A DNA stretch of 19,031 nucleotides, from the NCBI GenBank assembly GCA_029747585.1, contig JAPEVF010000857.1, forward strand, positions 1-19,031. Direction: 5' to 3'. This stretch comes from Pleurotus djamor (lineage: Eukaryota > Basidiomycota > Agaricomycetes > Agaricales > Pleurotaceae). Positions 11,173-19,031 of this stretch are shown here, piece after piece (within the stretch, counting starts at the first letter, position 1; every line of letters starts with the position of its first letter). The position numbers were made by a program, and so were the translations under genes. The notes under the pieces are model-generated. The model saw nothing but the letters and a program-made list of their open reading frames with translations, was not told the origin of the DNA and did not search any database.

Positions 11173-11440
11173 TGTCACGACCCTGCTCCTCTACATCTTT
11201 CCCAACCATTCCTACTTCATTCCTACTTTCTATTATCACTTCCTTTCCCTTTTCGACCTTCTCTGTGCTACTCTTCGCCCCCTTTGCCCCCTCGAACACC
11301 TTCTACAACCTGCCAAGCCATTCCCATGGTCCACCGGTCCATTCCGTCGATTATTTTGGCTGGTTTCGGTCCATCAGCAGTCCTAACTGCTCGCCAATCG
11401 ATGCAGGAACCATAGCTCAAGCAGAACAGCTCATTTACGT

Positions 11441-11577
11441 CGATCGGTCACTCCTACAAGCCTCTAGAGCTGACCGATCGAGCCGCCGTCTTGACGGCTG
11501 TCTTTCCACATGCCATGGTCGCCGTTTCGCCCCACCACCAGCCGAAACGGCTTGCTGATGCTTCTGGGACGAAGCAT
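11441..11577. repeat. Cluster of perfect inverted repeats
   Basis: CGATCGGTCA at 11441-11450 pairs with TGACCGATCG at 11471-11480 (10 bp). GCCGTTTCG at 11521-11529 pairs with CGAAACGGC at 11543-11551 (9 bp, 13-nt loop). ATGCTTC at 11558-11564 pairs with GAAGCAT at 11571-11577 (7 bp, 6-nt loop). A diverged copy of the first hairpin recurs near 11600-11645. Such structure is frequent in LTRs. Confidence 0.7.
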
Positions 11578-11883
11578 ATCACATATAGGTCGCTTTTCCT
11601 CAATCGTCGGTCTCTAGAGCCTCCTAGAACCAACCGATTGAGCTGCTAACTGTTGTCGGTCGATTCGCCGGTCTACCTGGTCGATTCGCCGAGCCGACGC
11701 TCGCCGACTCGGCGATTCTCGCGGCTATACAGCTGGACTTTTCTTTATGTATATGTTTTCTCATCTTTCATCGTATTTACTTGTTCCTGGCTCGCCGACT
11801 CGACCCCTGTCTGCATCGGTCGGTCAGCGAGCGCTTCTGCCACCTATTTAGCTGCTCGGCGCTCCGCTTTGGTCCGCTAGACT

Positions 11884-11913
11884 TGTTATATTGTTCAGTA
11901 CCACAATATAACA
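11884..11913. repeat. Perfect 11-bp inverted repeat with 8-nt loop
   Basis: TGTTATATTGT at 11884-11894 pairs exactly with ACAATATAACA at 11903-11913. The AT-rich stem stands out in an otherwise GC- and C/T-rich block and may be part of LTR transcription or termination signals. Confidence 0.75.
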
Positions 11914-12134
11914 CCTATTTGCTGGATTCCTGTCTCGTCTCCTCGTCTCTTCGATCCTCGTCGACTCGCCCGCCCGTTCGCCCGTTCCTAGTGTCGTCTA
12001 GGTCCCCCACATCGTCTCGGCTCGTTGCCCAACAGTTTGGGATAGTCCAGCAGAGTCTGGTATCAACAGTCGCCCTCCAGGAGCCAGAGTGCTCGTTTAG
12101 CTCAGTAGGATTGGAAGCAGGAGAGTCTGCTGGA

Positions 12135-12885
12135 TCAACTGGGTTAGTTATCCTTCTTAGTGTTCTTTTTCATCTTTTCCATCTTGCCTCCGCTTCGCTT
12201 CGGCTCGTTTCCTTCTTTCTGTCTCTTTCCTCCTCCCTGTACCTATCTCGCCTCGTTTCCCTCATATCTCATCTGTTTCTCCACCTATCCTCCTGATTCC
12301 ACTTGTATCCTCTTCGTATATACTTATTCTATCGCCGANGTNACCGCCGCTCGCCGCCTGGACTGATCGCTTCCCTTTGCTTCGCCCCCTTCTCTTCCTT
12401 GTACCCCCCATTTCGTCGCTCTGTCCATATCTCCCCCTTCGCTCCATCAATTCCCTTCGCTCCACTTGTATCCTCTTCCCATATACCTACTCTATCGACG
12501 AGTACCGCCGCTCGCCGCCTGGGCTGACCGCTCCCTTTCGCTTCGGTCCATTCTCCCCCTTGTACCCCATTTCGTCGGTCCCTCTATATCTCCCCCTTCG
12601 CTCCGCCTATCCTCTTCATTTCACTGGTGTCCTCTTCATATCCATCTACTCTACCATTGTATACCGCCGCTTCGTCTGTTCGCCCCTCTTTTCCCTTTGC
12701 TTCGGTCCCCTTCTCCTCCTTGTACCTCTATTTCACTGTTTTGCCTATATCTATCCGATCTCTTCATCGATCCGTCCGATTTCACTTGCTGCTAGTATAT
12801 ATCTATTCACTCTATCATTTCTTGCACCGGTTCGGCCGCTTCCCATCCATCTTCCTCTTGCTTCGCCCCATTCTTAGGTACTGGC
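12135..12885. repeat. Degenerate tandem repeat, period about 161 bp, C/T-rich
   Basis: About four and a half diverged copies can be aligned by eye. The anchor ACTTGTATCC or its variants starts at 12301, 12464, 12623 and 12784 (spacings 163, 159, 161). A second anchor, ACCGCCGC, starts at 12343, 12504 and 12663 (161, 159). A partial earlier copy precedes 12301. Each unit contains TTTGCTTCG, CCTTGTACC and CATATCTCCCCCTTCGCTCC-like blocks. The plus strand is strongly pyrimidine-biased. Undetermined bases lie at 12339 and 12342. Confidence 0.75.
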
Positions 12886-14921
12886 TCTTCCCAGCAGGAC
12901 AGGACAGGTCCTTACAAGCTAAGGCAGGAGACAATCCTCGGCTTTCGTTGAACGAACTCTACGCCTCACACGGGCTTGAGAAACACATTTCAATACGGAC
13001 GTTCAATCTTTGGGTTTCCAAAGGACGTAAATACGCGTCACTGGCGGCTGCTGGTGAGTGGGATCCGGAGTTTTTGGGTGCTTGATTCTCACAAATTCTC
13101 GGTTGTCCCAGGTAGCGTTTATATTCTTTGGATGATGGTCGCTACTCACTCCGCCAAACTCGTTTATTCCATGAATGATCATGACATCAACCATCTTTGT
13201 ACTCTCCTGCAAACGCCCTCATTAGGTCCGTTCTTTTCCGAGTTTGGTCAAACAGTTTCTGACTGACTGTTCAATCTGAGTAGATGACCAGTTTGGACGG
13301 CTCTTCTGTAATCTTGTCATTCCCACTGTGGTGCTCCTCAGCCGACAACATCCCTTAACCATTGAAGATATGTTCGAGCCTGGTAACCTGTGTAGTGGGG
13401 AAAGCCCGCATTTAAATTGCAACAACCTGGAGAGCACACAAGCGGTCCTTGAACGCCTTCAGCACAAGTAAGTTCAATGTTGACTTTTGCATACCCATTG
13501 GTCTTCTAACGAAACTACCTTGCCATAGCAAATTTCGGATCACGGAGAGGAATTCCACGGTGTGGGCAGAATTTACCTCCTCTCCCGTGATTAGTCGCTC
13601 TATATCGATGCTTTATGCAACTAGTCCACCTGATCTTGATACCCGCGACTTTAGCATACCCCCAGCCGAAATTTTTGAAGCTAAGCAAGAGGTTATTCAA
13701 AAGCTTCTATCTCCGTCTGGTTCCGCCTGCCATATACTCATCACCGACTACGATCCTCAGAAGAAGTGCCATCTTGAGCGAATAAACATGGACCTGCCTC
13801 ACCGAAAACGCCTCACTCAAGAGGAACGTCAAAATGCTCTGAAAGCCAAAGATGTTAAGTCCTTACCTGATCTGTTGTCTTTGGTCCGTGACGTTATGGC
13901 TATCAACCATGATCACCAACTGATATGGCTCTAGTTGCTATCCTTTTACGAAGACGGAGAAAAACGCGAGCAGCTGTATATCAGGATCCCTTCAGGAATT
14001 GAACAGTGAGAAATCCTCTGATACCCTCAGAGCACGTCTAACGTAACTCTCAGAGAACTTCCCCTCATGGTCAAAAGCCAGCAGGGTGATTTGGTATTTC
14101 TTCGGGGACATCTGCCTTCTCATCTTTCCGATCACTTACTATCCAAGGTTATTACGATTTTTGGAAGCCTCAAGGAGCGAACAAAAAANCTCAAGAGATA
14201 CTGGCAAGTGGACTAGCATTCATTTTGATTTCTACAATCGTTATAGTACCAACGTACGTTATATTCTTATGCTCCAGTATGAAAAATGCTTATTAGCTCC
14301 AGGGAACCGACGCTCCTCCAGACGTCCACCCATCACTTCTTACCAAGGAGGGGAAAAAAAGGGCTCAACCTTCGCTTTTTCTTCCGCGACCATCAGCCGA
14401 CATCAAGCTATTTCCAAAGGCCTATGAGGACTTACAGGAGGTATTCCAAGACGTTTTTGAGTCATTACGAATGCAAGTAAGTCTACAGTATCCATATTTT
14501 CCATATCAAATTCGTTAAGATGTTTTAGCTTGAATCCCTACTCCCGAGCGAATACAAGATTGAGGCTGCATTCGCTGAAGTTTTCCCTGGTGCTGATGTG
14601 TCGCCCGTCTTTCCATTCAGTGGAATTGTGGTCAACATCAATGTGCAAACTCTGATCCACCGAGATTCTGAGGATGTAATTCTCTGCCTGGTTCTCGCTA
14701 TTGGCGATTTCGTGGAAGGTGATCTGTGTTTCAGAGATCCTGGTCTCCGAATCCAACTACGAAATGGGGAGTGGATCGTGTTTGATTCACGAAAAACTGC
14801 TCATTTCAACATGCCTTACACTGGCAGGAGGGCCTCTTTCGTCCTTCACTCCGATAGGGCGGGTGAGCTCTGGGTGAAAAACAGGAATCGGTGGGACAAA
14901 CACGGTGACTTTGTGCCTTGA
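12886..14921 (+). CDS. 2-oxoglutarate/Fe(II) dioxygenase-like protein (TET/JBP-like), 5'-truncated
   Basis: Proteins of this type in fungi are thought to oxidise bases in nucleic acid; the activity here is inferred. Exons of about 12886-13053, 13112-13225, 13284-13467, 13529-13883, 13935-14005, 14054-14253, 14303-14476 and 14529-14921 all join in phase once the undetermined base at 14189 is dropped, giving about 550 aa. The N-terminal part reads AKAGDNPRLSLNELY and HISIRTFNLWVSKGRKYA. Later parts include DDQFGRLFCNLVIPT and IHFDFYNRYSTN. The last exon holds the double-stranded beta-helix core: HRD (metal His/Asp, codons 14658-14666), GLRIQLRNGEWIVFDS, a second His in AHFNMPYTG (14802-14804) and Arg in GRRASFVLHSD. 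Introns are 48-61 nt. Two use the rare donor GTCCGT (13226, 13884), and one has a perfect CTAAC branch (14006-14053). No start codon is visible: the frame runs straight into the tandem repeat, so the first exon is probably lost. The TET/JBP assignment is moderate; the dioxygenase fold is firmer. Confidence 0.65.
14189..14189. other. Undetermined base that breaks the dioxygenase frame
   Basis: The N follows a run of six A. Codons before it read GSLKERTK and codons after it, one frame over, read SRDTGKWTSIHFDFYNRY. Dropping the N joins them as ERTKNSRDTGKW and keeps phase into the following intron. It is most simply a sequencing or assembly error. Confidence 0.7.
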
Positions 14922-15133
14922 CGTTGTATCTCTGTGTAAATGCCACCTATAGAACCATTTCGTTTTCTCTGGCAAGCGATGTGCTTGGAAGGACCCCTTT
15001 GTTATCGGGAATTTGAGGCGAATAAAACCGAAAACCACGTAAATAATCCAAATCGTTCCCTTCCCCTCCTCAACAACCCCAGCAGCCTTCAGCCCTCGAT
15101 AGTCTTCAATAGTCTTCAAACCCTTACACTAGG

Positions 15134-17516
15134 ATGGCCCCAAACAAAGCTTCCACCAAGCCGAACTCGGACGAACCCATCAGGCGTTCTACTCGGTCGT
15201 CCAGCCGCGTCAGCACACGCTCAGACGTGAGCGAGGATGAAGTAGGACGGCCATTGTTGTAGCTTACCTGAATGCTCATTCCTCCAACAGGCTATCAGCA
15301 TCAAAGGAAGGAAGTCCCGGAAGCGAAGGCATGATGAGGTGACTGAGGATGAGGTATGTATATTAAGGTTGCTGGTTTCCTTCTGAATGCTCACATTCCA
15401 CTGTTAGTCTGAGGAGGTCCCTGTATCTAGGAAACCGAGGAGCAGGTCCAGACGGTCCACCCCCGTCCCCCAAAGAACGTCCCGACCAGTCACGCCCAAA
15501 ATGACCAAAACTCCGTCGAAAGGGCCGAAGTCGTCAAGCAAGGCAAAGAAGGAAAAGGATGCCGAGCTGGCTAAGAGTGAGGTCATCCTTCTCTGTTCCA
15601 GAAATCTCTAACGTTCGAGAGTGCCTTAGTTACCCTGCAGGCAACGCAACACCTATTATCCAAGCAGAAGGCTGAGGATGAGCGGGAAGAAAGCGACCAA
15701 GGGGGTAATTCAGAGCAAGGCTCACAATCTCTCAAGGACCATCTTAGTTCGCTAGCCCCGTTGGTGAAAGGTAAGTGTCCTTCACTATTTATTATCCTTA
15801 AGCTTATTAATTTCTTTTGAGACATGGACGAAAAAGACCAGGAGGAGGAGGGGGAGAAAAATCACGACAAGGACGGCGAGGGCGACAGCGACAATGACAA
15901 CAACATTGACAACAATGAAGAAGATGGTGAAGATGATGAGGATGATGAGGGCAGCCAAGGCCAGGACGTTGAGATGGATGGCGGAGATGACCAGGTTGAA
16001 GACACCTTGGATCGTCGGAGAGACGCCAAGGCCGGTTTTCTATCCTTTTCGATACACCAATGCTCGCTCATCCTCTCCTAGATTGTGGTTGCCAAAGAAG
16101 ATAAGCCAAGTAAGCGTCGGACGAAAGGTCCTCGGGGAAAGACTTCAGCTCGCTCAGCTAAGAAACCTCATCAAGAGGAGGACGACGACGACGATGAGGA
16201 TGGAAGGGTGTCACGTCGAGGACCTAAGCATGTCAAAGCGGACTTTGATGAGATAGCCCTTGGGATTGCAGACCAAGCTCGAGCTCTGGTGAGAAAGAAG
16301 ATTGTTTTGGAGGACGCACTCCCTCTGAACAATATGACCTTCATACGGACGATCTTGGTTGAGTGCATGTCCAGAAGTGAGGCCCAGCATTATGACTCAT
16401 TGCCGAGGTGGAAGCGTCAACATCTACTGGAATATGTGAGTGGCGATCGTCATATTCTCTCTGGTTACTCATCGACTCTTTGTAGATTAGCTATGTTATC
16501 TCCGGCATTCGTAATAAGGTCAAGACAGCAGCTAGCATGGCCACCCCAAATGCGTACAACCTGGTGGGAACATCCAAGCCCTCTGTTGTTCAAAGAAGGG
16601 TTGCGTGGCTTCTAACCGGCGGCCACTTCCACTATGGCGAAGTCAATGTAACTAAGCAGGTAGGTTCCATTCCGTACGTTTATCCAAGATTGGGGTGTCG
16701 TTGCTCAATTCCTTCCAGGAATTTACGTATAACGCACAGCTGCCCTACTCCCATCCCATTATCTCAGATACCATCCGCAACATCTTCTTCGAGGGTTCCG
16801 CTGATAAATCTGTCCGTGGTGTGTTCACCGCCATGATGGCGTCTAAAACCATACCCTTGCCCCTGCTTGCTCTAGTCCTCACTGCTGTAAGTTGTAAGGA
16901 AAGTCATGGATTATCACTTACGCCCACTCTGTCGTAGATCCAACACTCTCTGGAAGAGTTCGCCAATGGCCGGAAACAAGCTAAAGAGTTTAAGGCCCAT
17001 GAAGTTAGGATGACGTGCGTTCAATACAATTTTTTTATACAATCTCAGACGTTCGATTTCTAGGTACAAGTATCATCTCGCTGCCATTGACGTCTTGAAA
17101 GCAAATGCTGGCAATTGGCTACCTAGCATGCTGGCGCAAACTTGGAACCGAATCATGTAAGTGGTGCACTAGATTTGCTAGACCTGCTCTAACTTCTAGG
17201 TAGGCTTCACGCTCGTCCCAGCCTCCTTGCTGCCCTGGAAAATCAAGTGGATACTAGTAATGAATTCATCGGTGTCGATTTTGCGGCTCTTAAGGATCAA
17301 GCTGGGTCTGATCCAAAGCGCGAAACTCCACCTGCATCCCAGCCCCCACAGGCTTCAGCTTTGAAGAAGGAGGCTAAGAGGGAGGATCTAGAGGTTGGAC
17401 TGGTGGTACCTGCTGATTCAAGCTCAGAGGCGATGGAGGTGGAGGAAGGAAATGCGTCAACGGGTATATCAGCTGATAACGTGTCATCCACTGGTCAGGA
17501 TCATCTACCTCATTAG
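15134..17516 (+). CDS. DUF6532-like protein with long charged N-terminal tail
   Basis: The function is unknown. The basic/acidic tail suggests a nuclear protein. Exons 15134-15241, 15291-15353, 15408-15576, 15630-15770, 15822-15994, 16082-16435, 16486-16659, 16719-16886, 16938-17014, 17064-17156 and 17204-17516 join in phase, giving about 610 aa from the ATG at 15134 to the TAG at 17514-17516. The first 150 residues are Ser/Arg/Lys-rich (SIKGRKSRKRRHDEVTEDE). A run of Asp/Glu/Asn follows, then a second acidic patch (EEDDDDDEDG). The folded part holds NNMTFIRTILVECMSR, RNKVKTAASMA, QLPYSHPIISDTIRNIFFEG, ASKTIPLPLLALVLTA and IQHSLEEFANGRKQAKEF, the order I associate with DUF6532 of Agaricomycetes. 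The C-terminal 100 residues are acidic and disordered-looking. Most introns are 47-59 nt with good signals. The one at 15995-16081 (87 nt, GTTGAA donor) is weak and that boundary may be wrong. No disabling change is seen. Confidence 0.75.
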
Positions 17517-18360
17517 TAGCTAGGCGTGCATAATATGACCATTCATTTCTCTTTCCGAATTACCATTGGTGATGCCCATCTGAGTCTGCTGAAGCAAGAT
17601 CTTGATACATACTCTGGTCTTCTGGTTTGCTTCTGCCAAAGTTGTTAAAGGTAATAAGCCTTGGGTACAGTTACTTGGAAGCCTGCTAAGTAATCGACAA
17701 ATAAAAATACGAGGTACAAAAGGGACTGGGAGTTCAGGAAGCTCCTGGATTTGTTCTGGTTGGGATATCAAATTAAAAAAGTAATGATAAACTAGGTAAG
17801 GTAGGTACAAACCGTCTGAGAGATTCTCCAAGCTTCAAAATTTATAATACTTAAAATAATGTTTAGAAAAATCCTAGTAGGAAGATACTAGAATGATTTT
17901 TTAGATTTTTTAGCGTAACCCCCTTTTAGGGCTCTGGCAGATTTTNGCCGCTTTTGTGGCTTTTTGCAGCTTTCACGAATTCACACCGTGGTAAACATAT
18001 CTTTAGAAGCTGACTAATTGGTGGTGACTAGCTTTCGCAGATTCAGAAGCTTTTTCACGCTCTTGGTTCAGTTGAAATTGTGTAGGGTATCTTTTCCATT
18101 GGGATAGTAAAATGACCATACATTTTGGAGGTTTACGAACTTCTTGTGGATTTTGTATTATAAGATTTTTAGTGTTGCAGTGGAGATTCTTGAAAAGTAT
18201 GACTACAGATCAGCCACTGGCTCAAAAAGGATTCCTAAGATTTTCACGCTTGTTCTGCTTAATTCCACTCTATGTAGCTTTCTCCCAAATAGGTTTTTTC
18301 CTGATGTTTCAGTTAACTTTTGTGCTGACGAACTTGTTATTTTACCCCCAGATCTCTATC
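17517..18360. other. AT-rich non-coding stretch before the copia Gag
   Basis: It contains the 3' flank of the DUF6532-like gene, then T-rich sequence with short T runs (17880-18160) and one undetermined base at 17946. No reading frame looks protein-like. The last part must include the leader, and perhaps the 5' LTR, of the copia element. A pyrimidine tract with an AG, TTTTACCCCCAG, ends 9 bases before the Gag ATG and could be a splice acceptor. I could not identify LTR ends or a primer-binding site. Confidence 0.45.
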
Positions 18361-19031
18361 ATGTCTTCTCTCGACACCTCTGGTCTCCGTGCTATCACTG
18401 GTACCCTTACTGGGACCAACTGGCAGACCTGGTCTGAGAAGATGACTCATCTCCTTCGCGCTAAAGGAGTTTGGCTCTATGTTAACGGCACTATCACCAA
18501 ACCCTCTCCTATCGCCGCCACTCCTGCTAGGGGTGACAACCCTGCCACGCCCGGCAATGCCTCTGAAGTCAATCAGTGGCTGGAGAAGGACCAAATGGCT
18601 CTTGGCATCATCGCTCTCACCGTCTCTGAGAATCTCCAGCGTCACATCAAGGATACTTCCAAGGAAACTTGGGATACCTTGAAGACTGCTTTCTCCTCTA
18701 CGACTGTCTCCGCCGCCTATCAGTGGCTCCAGACGCTTCTCAACTTCCGCATCAAATCGACTGAGAACCCTACTCCAGTCCTTGAGAAGTTTCGCACCGC
18801 CGTTCAACACCTCGAGAAACTTAAACTCGTTATTCCATCCTCCCTCCTCGCTCTCATCACCCTCACTGCCTTACCCAAGGAATGGGAGTTCATCGCTCAG
18901 ATGACGATTACCAAGTCTCTCGATCAGCTCGAATTCAGCGACGTTCTTGCCTATATTCAGGCAGAATGGGAACGGACGCAAGTCGCGAAACAGTCCAAAG
19001 CCTCTGCCAACAAACTCTCTGCTGTTGAGAA
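18361..19031 (+). CDS. Ty1/copia-type Gag polyprotein, N-terminal part, continues past the window
   Basis: Gag forms the virus-like particle of LTR retrotransposons. The frame is open from the ATG at 18361 to the window end (223 codons) with no stop. It begins MSSLDTSGLRAITGTLTGTN and continues WQTWSEKMTHLLRAKGVWLY, the usual start of copia Gag (UBN2/Retrotran_gag_2 type). Further typical segments are QWLEKDQMALGIIALTVSEN, KETWDTLKTAFSS, FRTAVQHLEKLKLVIPSSLL, TALPKEWEFIAQMT and LDQLEFSDVLAYIQAEWERT. The CCHC zinc knuckle, protease, integrase and reverse transcriptase would lie beyond the window. No damage is seen, so the element may be young. Confidence 0.85.
   Translation, partial: MSSLDTSGLRAITGTLTGTNWQTWSEKMTHLLRAKGVWLYVNGTITKPSPIAATPARGDNPATPGNASEVNQWLEKDQMALGIIALTVSENLQRHIKDTSKETWDTLKTAFSSTTVSAAYQWLQTLLNFRIKSTENPTPVLEKFRTAVQHLEKLKLVIPSSLLALITLTALPKEWEFIAQMTITKSLDQLEFSDVLAYIQAEWERTQVAKQSKASANKLSAVE
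18361..19031 (+). mobile_element. Ty1/copia LTR retrotransposon, 5' portion
   Basis: Defined only by its Gag coding sequence; the left end of the element is somewhere in 17517-18360 but was not located. The undamaged Gag contrasts with the truncated Helitron and the degenerate LTR-like block to its left, suggesting a later insertion. Confidence 0.7.

Larger units (their letters stand above)
11173..12885. mobile_element. LTR-like, hairpin- and pyrimidine-rich insertion
   Basis: The block begins TGTCACGACCC directly where the helicase frame is lost; this is a common start of Ty3/gypsy-type LTRs. Inside are several perfect inverted repeats (11441-11577 and 11884-11913) and a long C/T-rich tract. 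TGGTATCAACAG at about 12059 shares eight bases with the initiator-tRNA primer site TGGTATCAGAGC. No capsid or polymerase coding is seen, and I found neither a second LTR copy nor a matching 5-bp target duplication of GGTAA. A solo or degenerate LTR joined to other sequence is the best reading. Open frames in the block are low-complexity artefacts. Confidence 0.4.

Noticed and set aside
12055..12075. Primer-binding site TGGTATCAACAG
   Set aside because: Only the first eight bases match the usual initiator-tRNA site and no LTR end CA lies directly before it; kept only as weak support for the LTR-like block.
12091..12160. tRNA-like A box (TAGCTCAGTAGG) and B-box-like GGTTAGTTATCC 44 bases later
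   Set aside because: The spacing fits a tRNA or tRNA-derived SINE, but the B box is poor and the acceptor and T stems do not pair, so I do not call a tRNA or SINE.
11781..12877. Several Ser/Pro/Leu-rich open frames
   Set aside because: They are by-products of the C/T-rich tandem repeat, occur in more than one frame and contain no recognisable domain.
15862..16071. Ser-rich minus-strand open frame
   Set aside because: It is the antisense of the Asp/Glu-rich exon of the DUF6532-like gene.
18337..18810. 157-aa minus-strand open frame
   Set aside because: It is antisense to the copia Gag, whose plus-strand reading is clearly family-like.
1..19031. CRISPR arrays, rRNA or bacterial operon features
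   Set aside because: No regularly spaced short identical repeats, rRNA cores or ribosome-binding sites are seen; short spliceosomal introns show the DNA is eukaryotic.

Overview
The window looks like accessory DNA from a basidiomycete, most likely an Agaricomycete. Its genes are broken by many introns of about 45-65 nt with GT(A/G)NGT-like donors and CTAAC/CTGAC-like branch points. The protein families are ones typically expanded in mushroom-forming fungi: an Spt5-like NGN/KOW paralogue, a C2H2 zinc-finger protein, a DUF6532-like protein and a dioxygenase-like protein. Mobile elements fill much of the rest: a Helitron, an LTR-like block and a Ty1/copia element. Most genes span several exons, so I assembled models by hand, requiring reading phase to be kept across every intron. 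Family names rest on recognising motifs by eye, not on a search.

Left part (1-5730), all genes on the minus strand. 1150..1 is a C2H2-type zinc-finger gene that runs off the window. 1151-1929 holds no confident gene. 4723..1930 is a complete seven-exon Spt5-like gene of about 823 aa with an acidic N-terminus, an NGN domain and about five KOW motifs. 4724-5019 is a short hairpin-rich gap. About 5730..5020 is an unrecognised, apparently coiled-coil minus-strand gene whose 5' end is unresolved.

Centre (5839-12885), plus strand. A Helitron replicase-helicase (two exons, intron 8639-8699) shows an HxH motif, a two-tyrosine motif and a PIF1-type Walker A, but stops just after the first helicase motifs. 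At 11173 the sequence switches to a TGTCACGACCC start typical of LTRs. A hairpin-rich, pyrimidine-rich block follows and ends in a degenerate tandem repeat of about 161 bp (about 12135-12885).

Right part (12886-19031), plus strand. A dioxygenase-like gene (about 12886-14921, eight visible exons, 5' end lost against the repeat) carries an HxD...H...R signature like the TET/JBP-type proteins expanded in fungi. An intact-looking eleven-exon gene (15134-17516, about 610 aa) has a long charged low-complexity N-terminus and a DUF6532-like domain. 17517-18360 is AT-rich with no visible gene. The window ends inside a Ty1/copia Gag that begins at 18361.

Single undetermined bases occur at 4264, 10127, 10227, 12339, 12342, 14189 and 17946. 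Those at 4264 and 14189 follow A/T homopolymers exactly where a frame would otherwise break, and dropping them restores both genes. Nothing here forms an obvious operon-like system. The main biological theme is lineage-specific chromatin and nucleic-acid families (Spt5-like, zinc finger, dioxygenase, DUF6532) lying among rolling-circle and LTR transposons.
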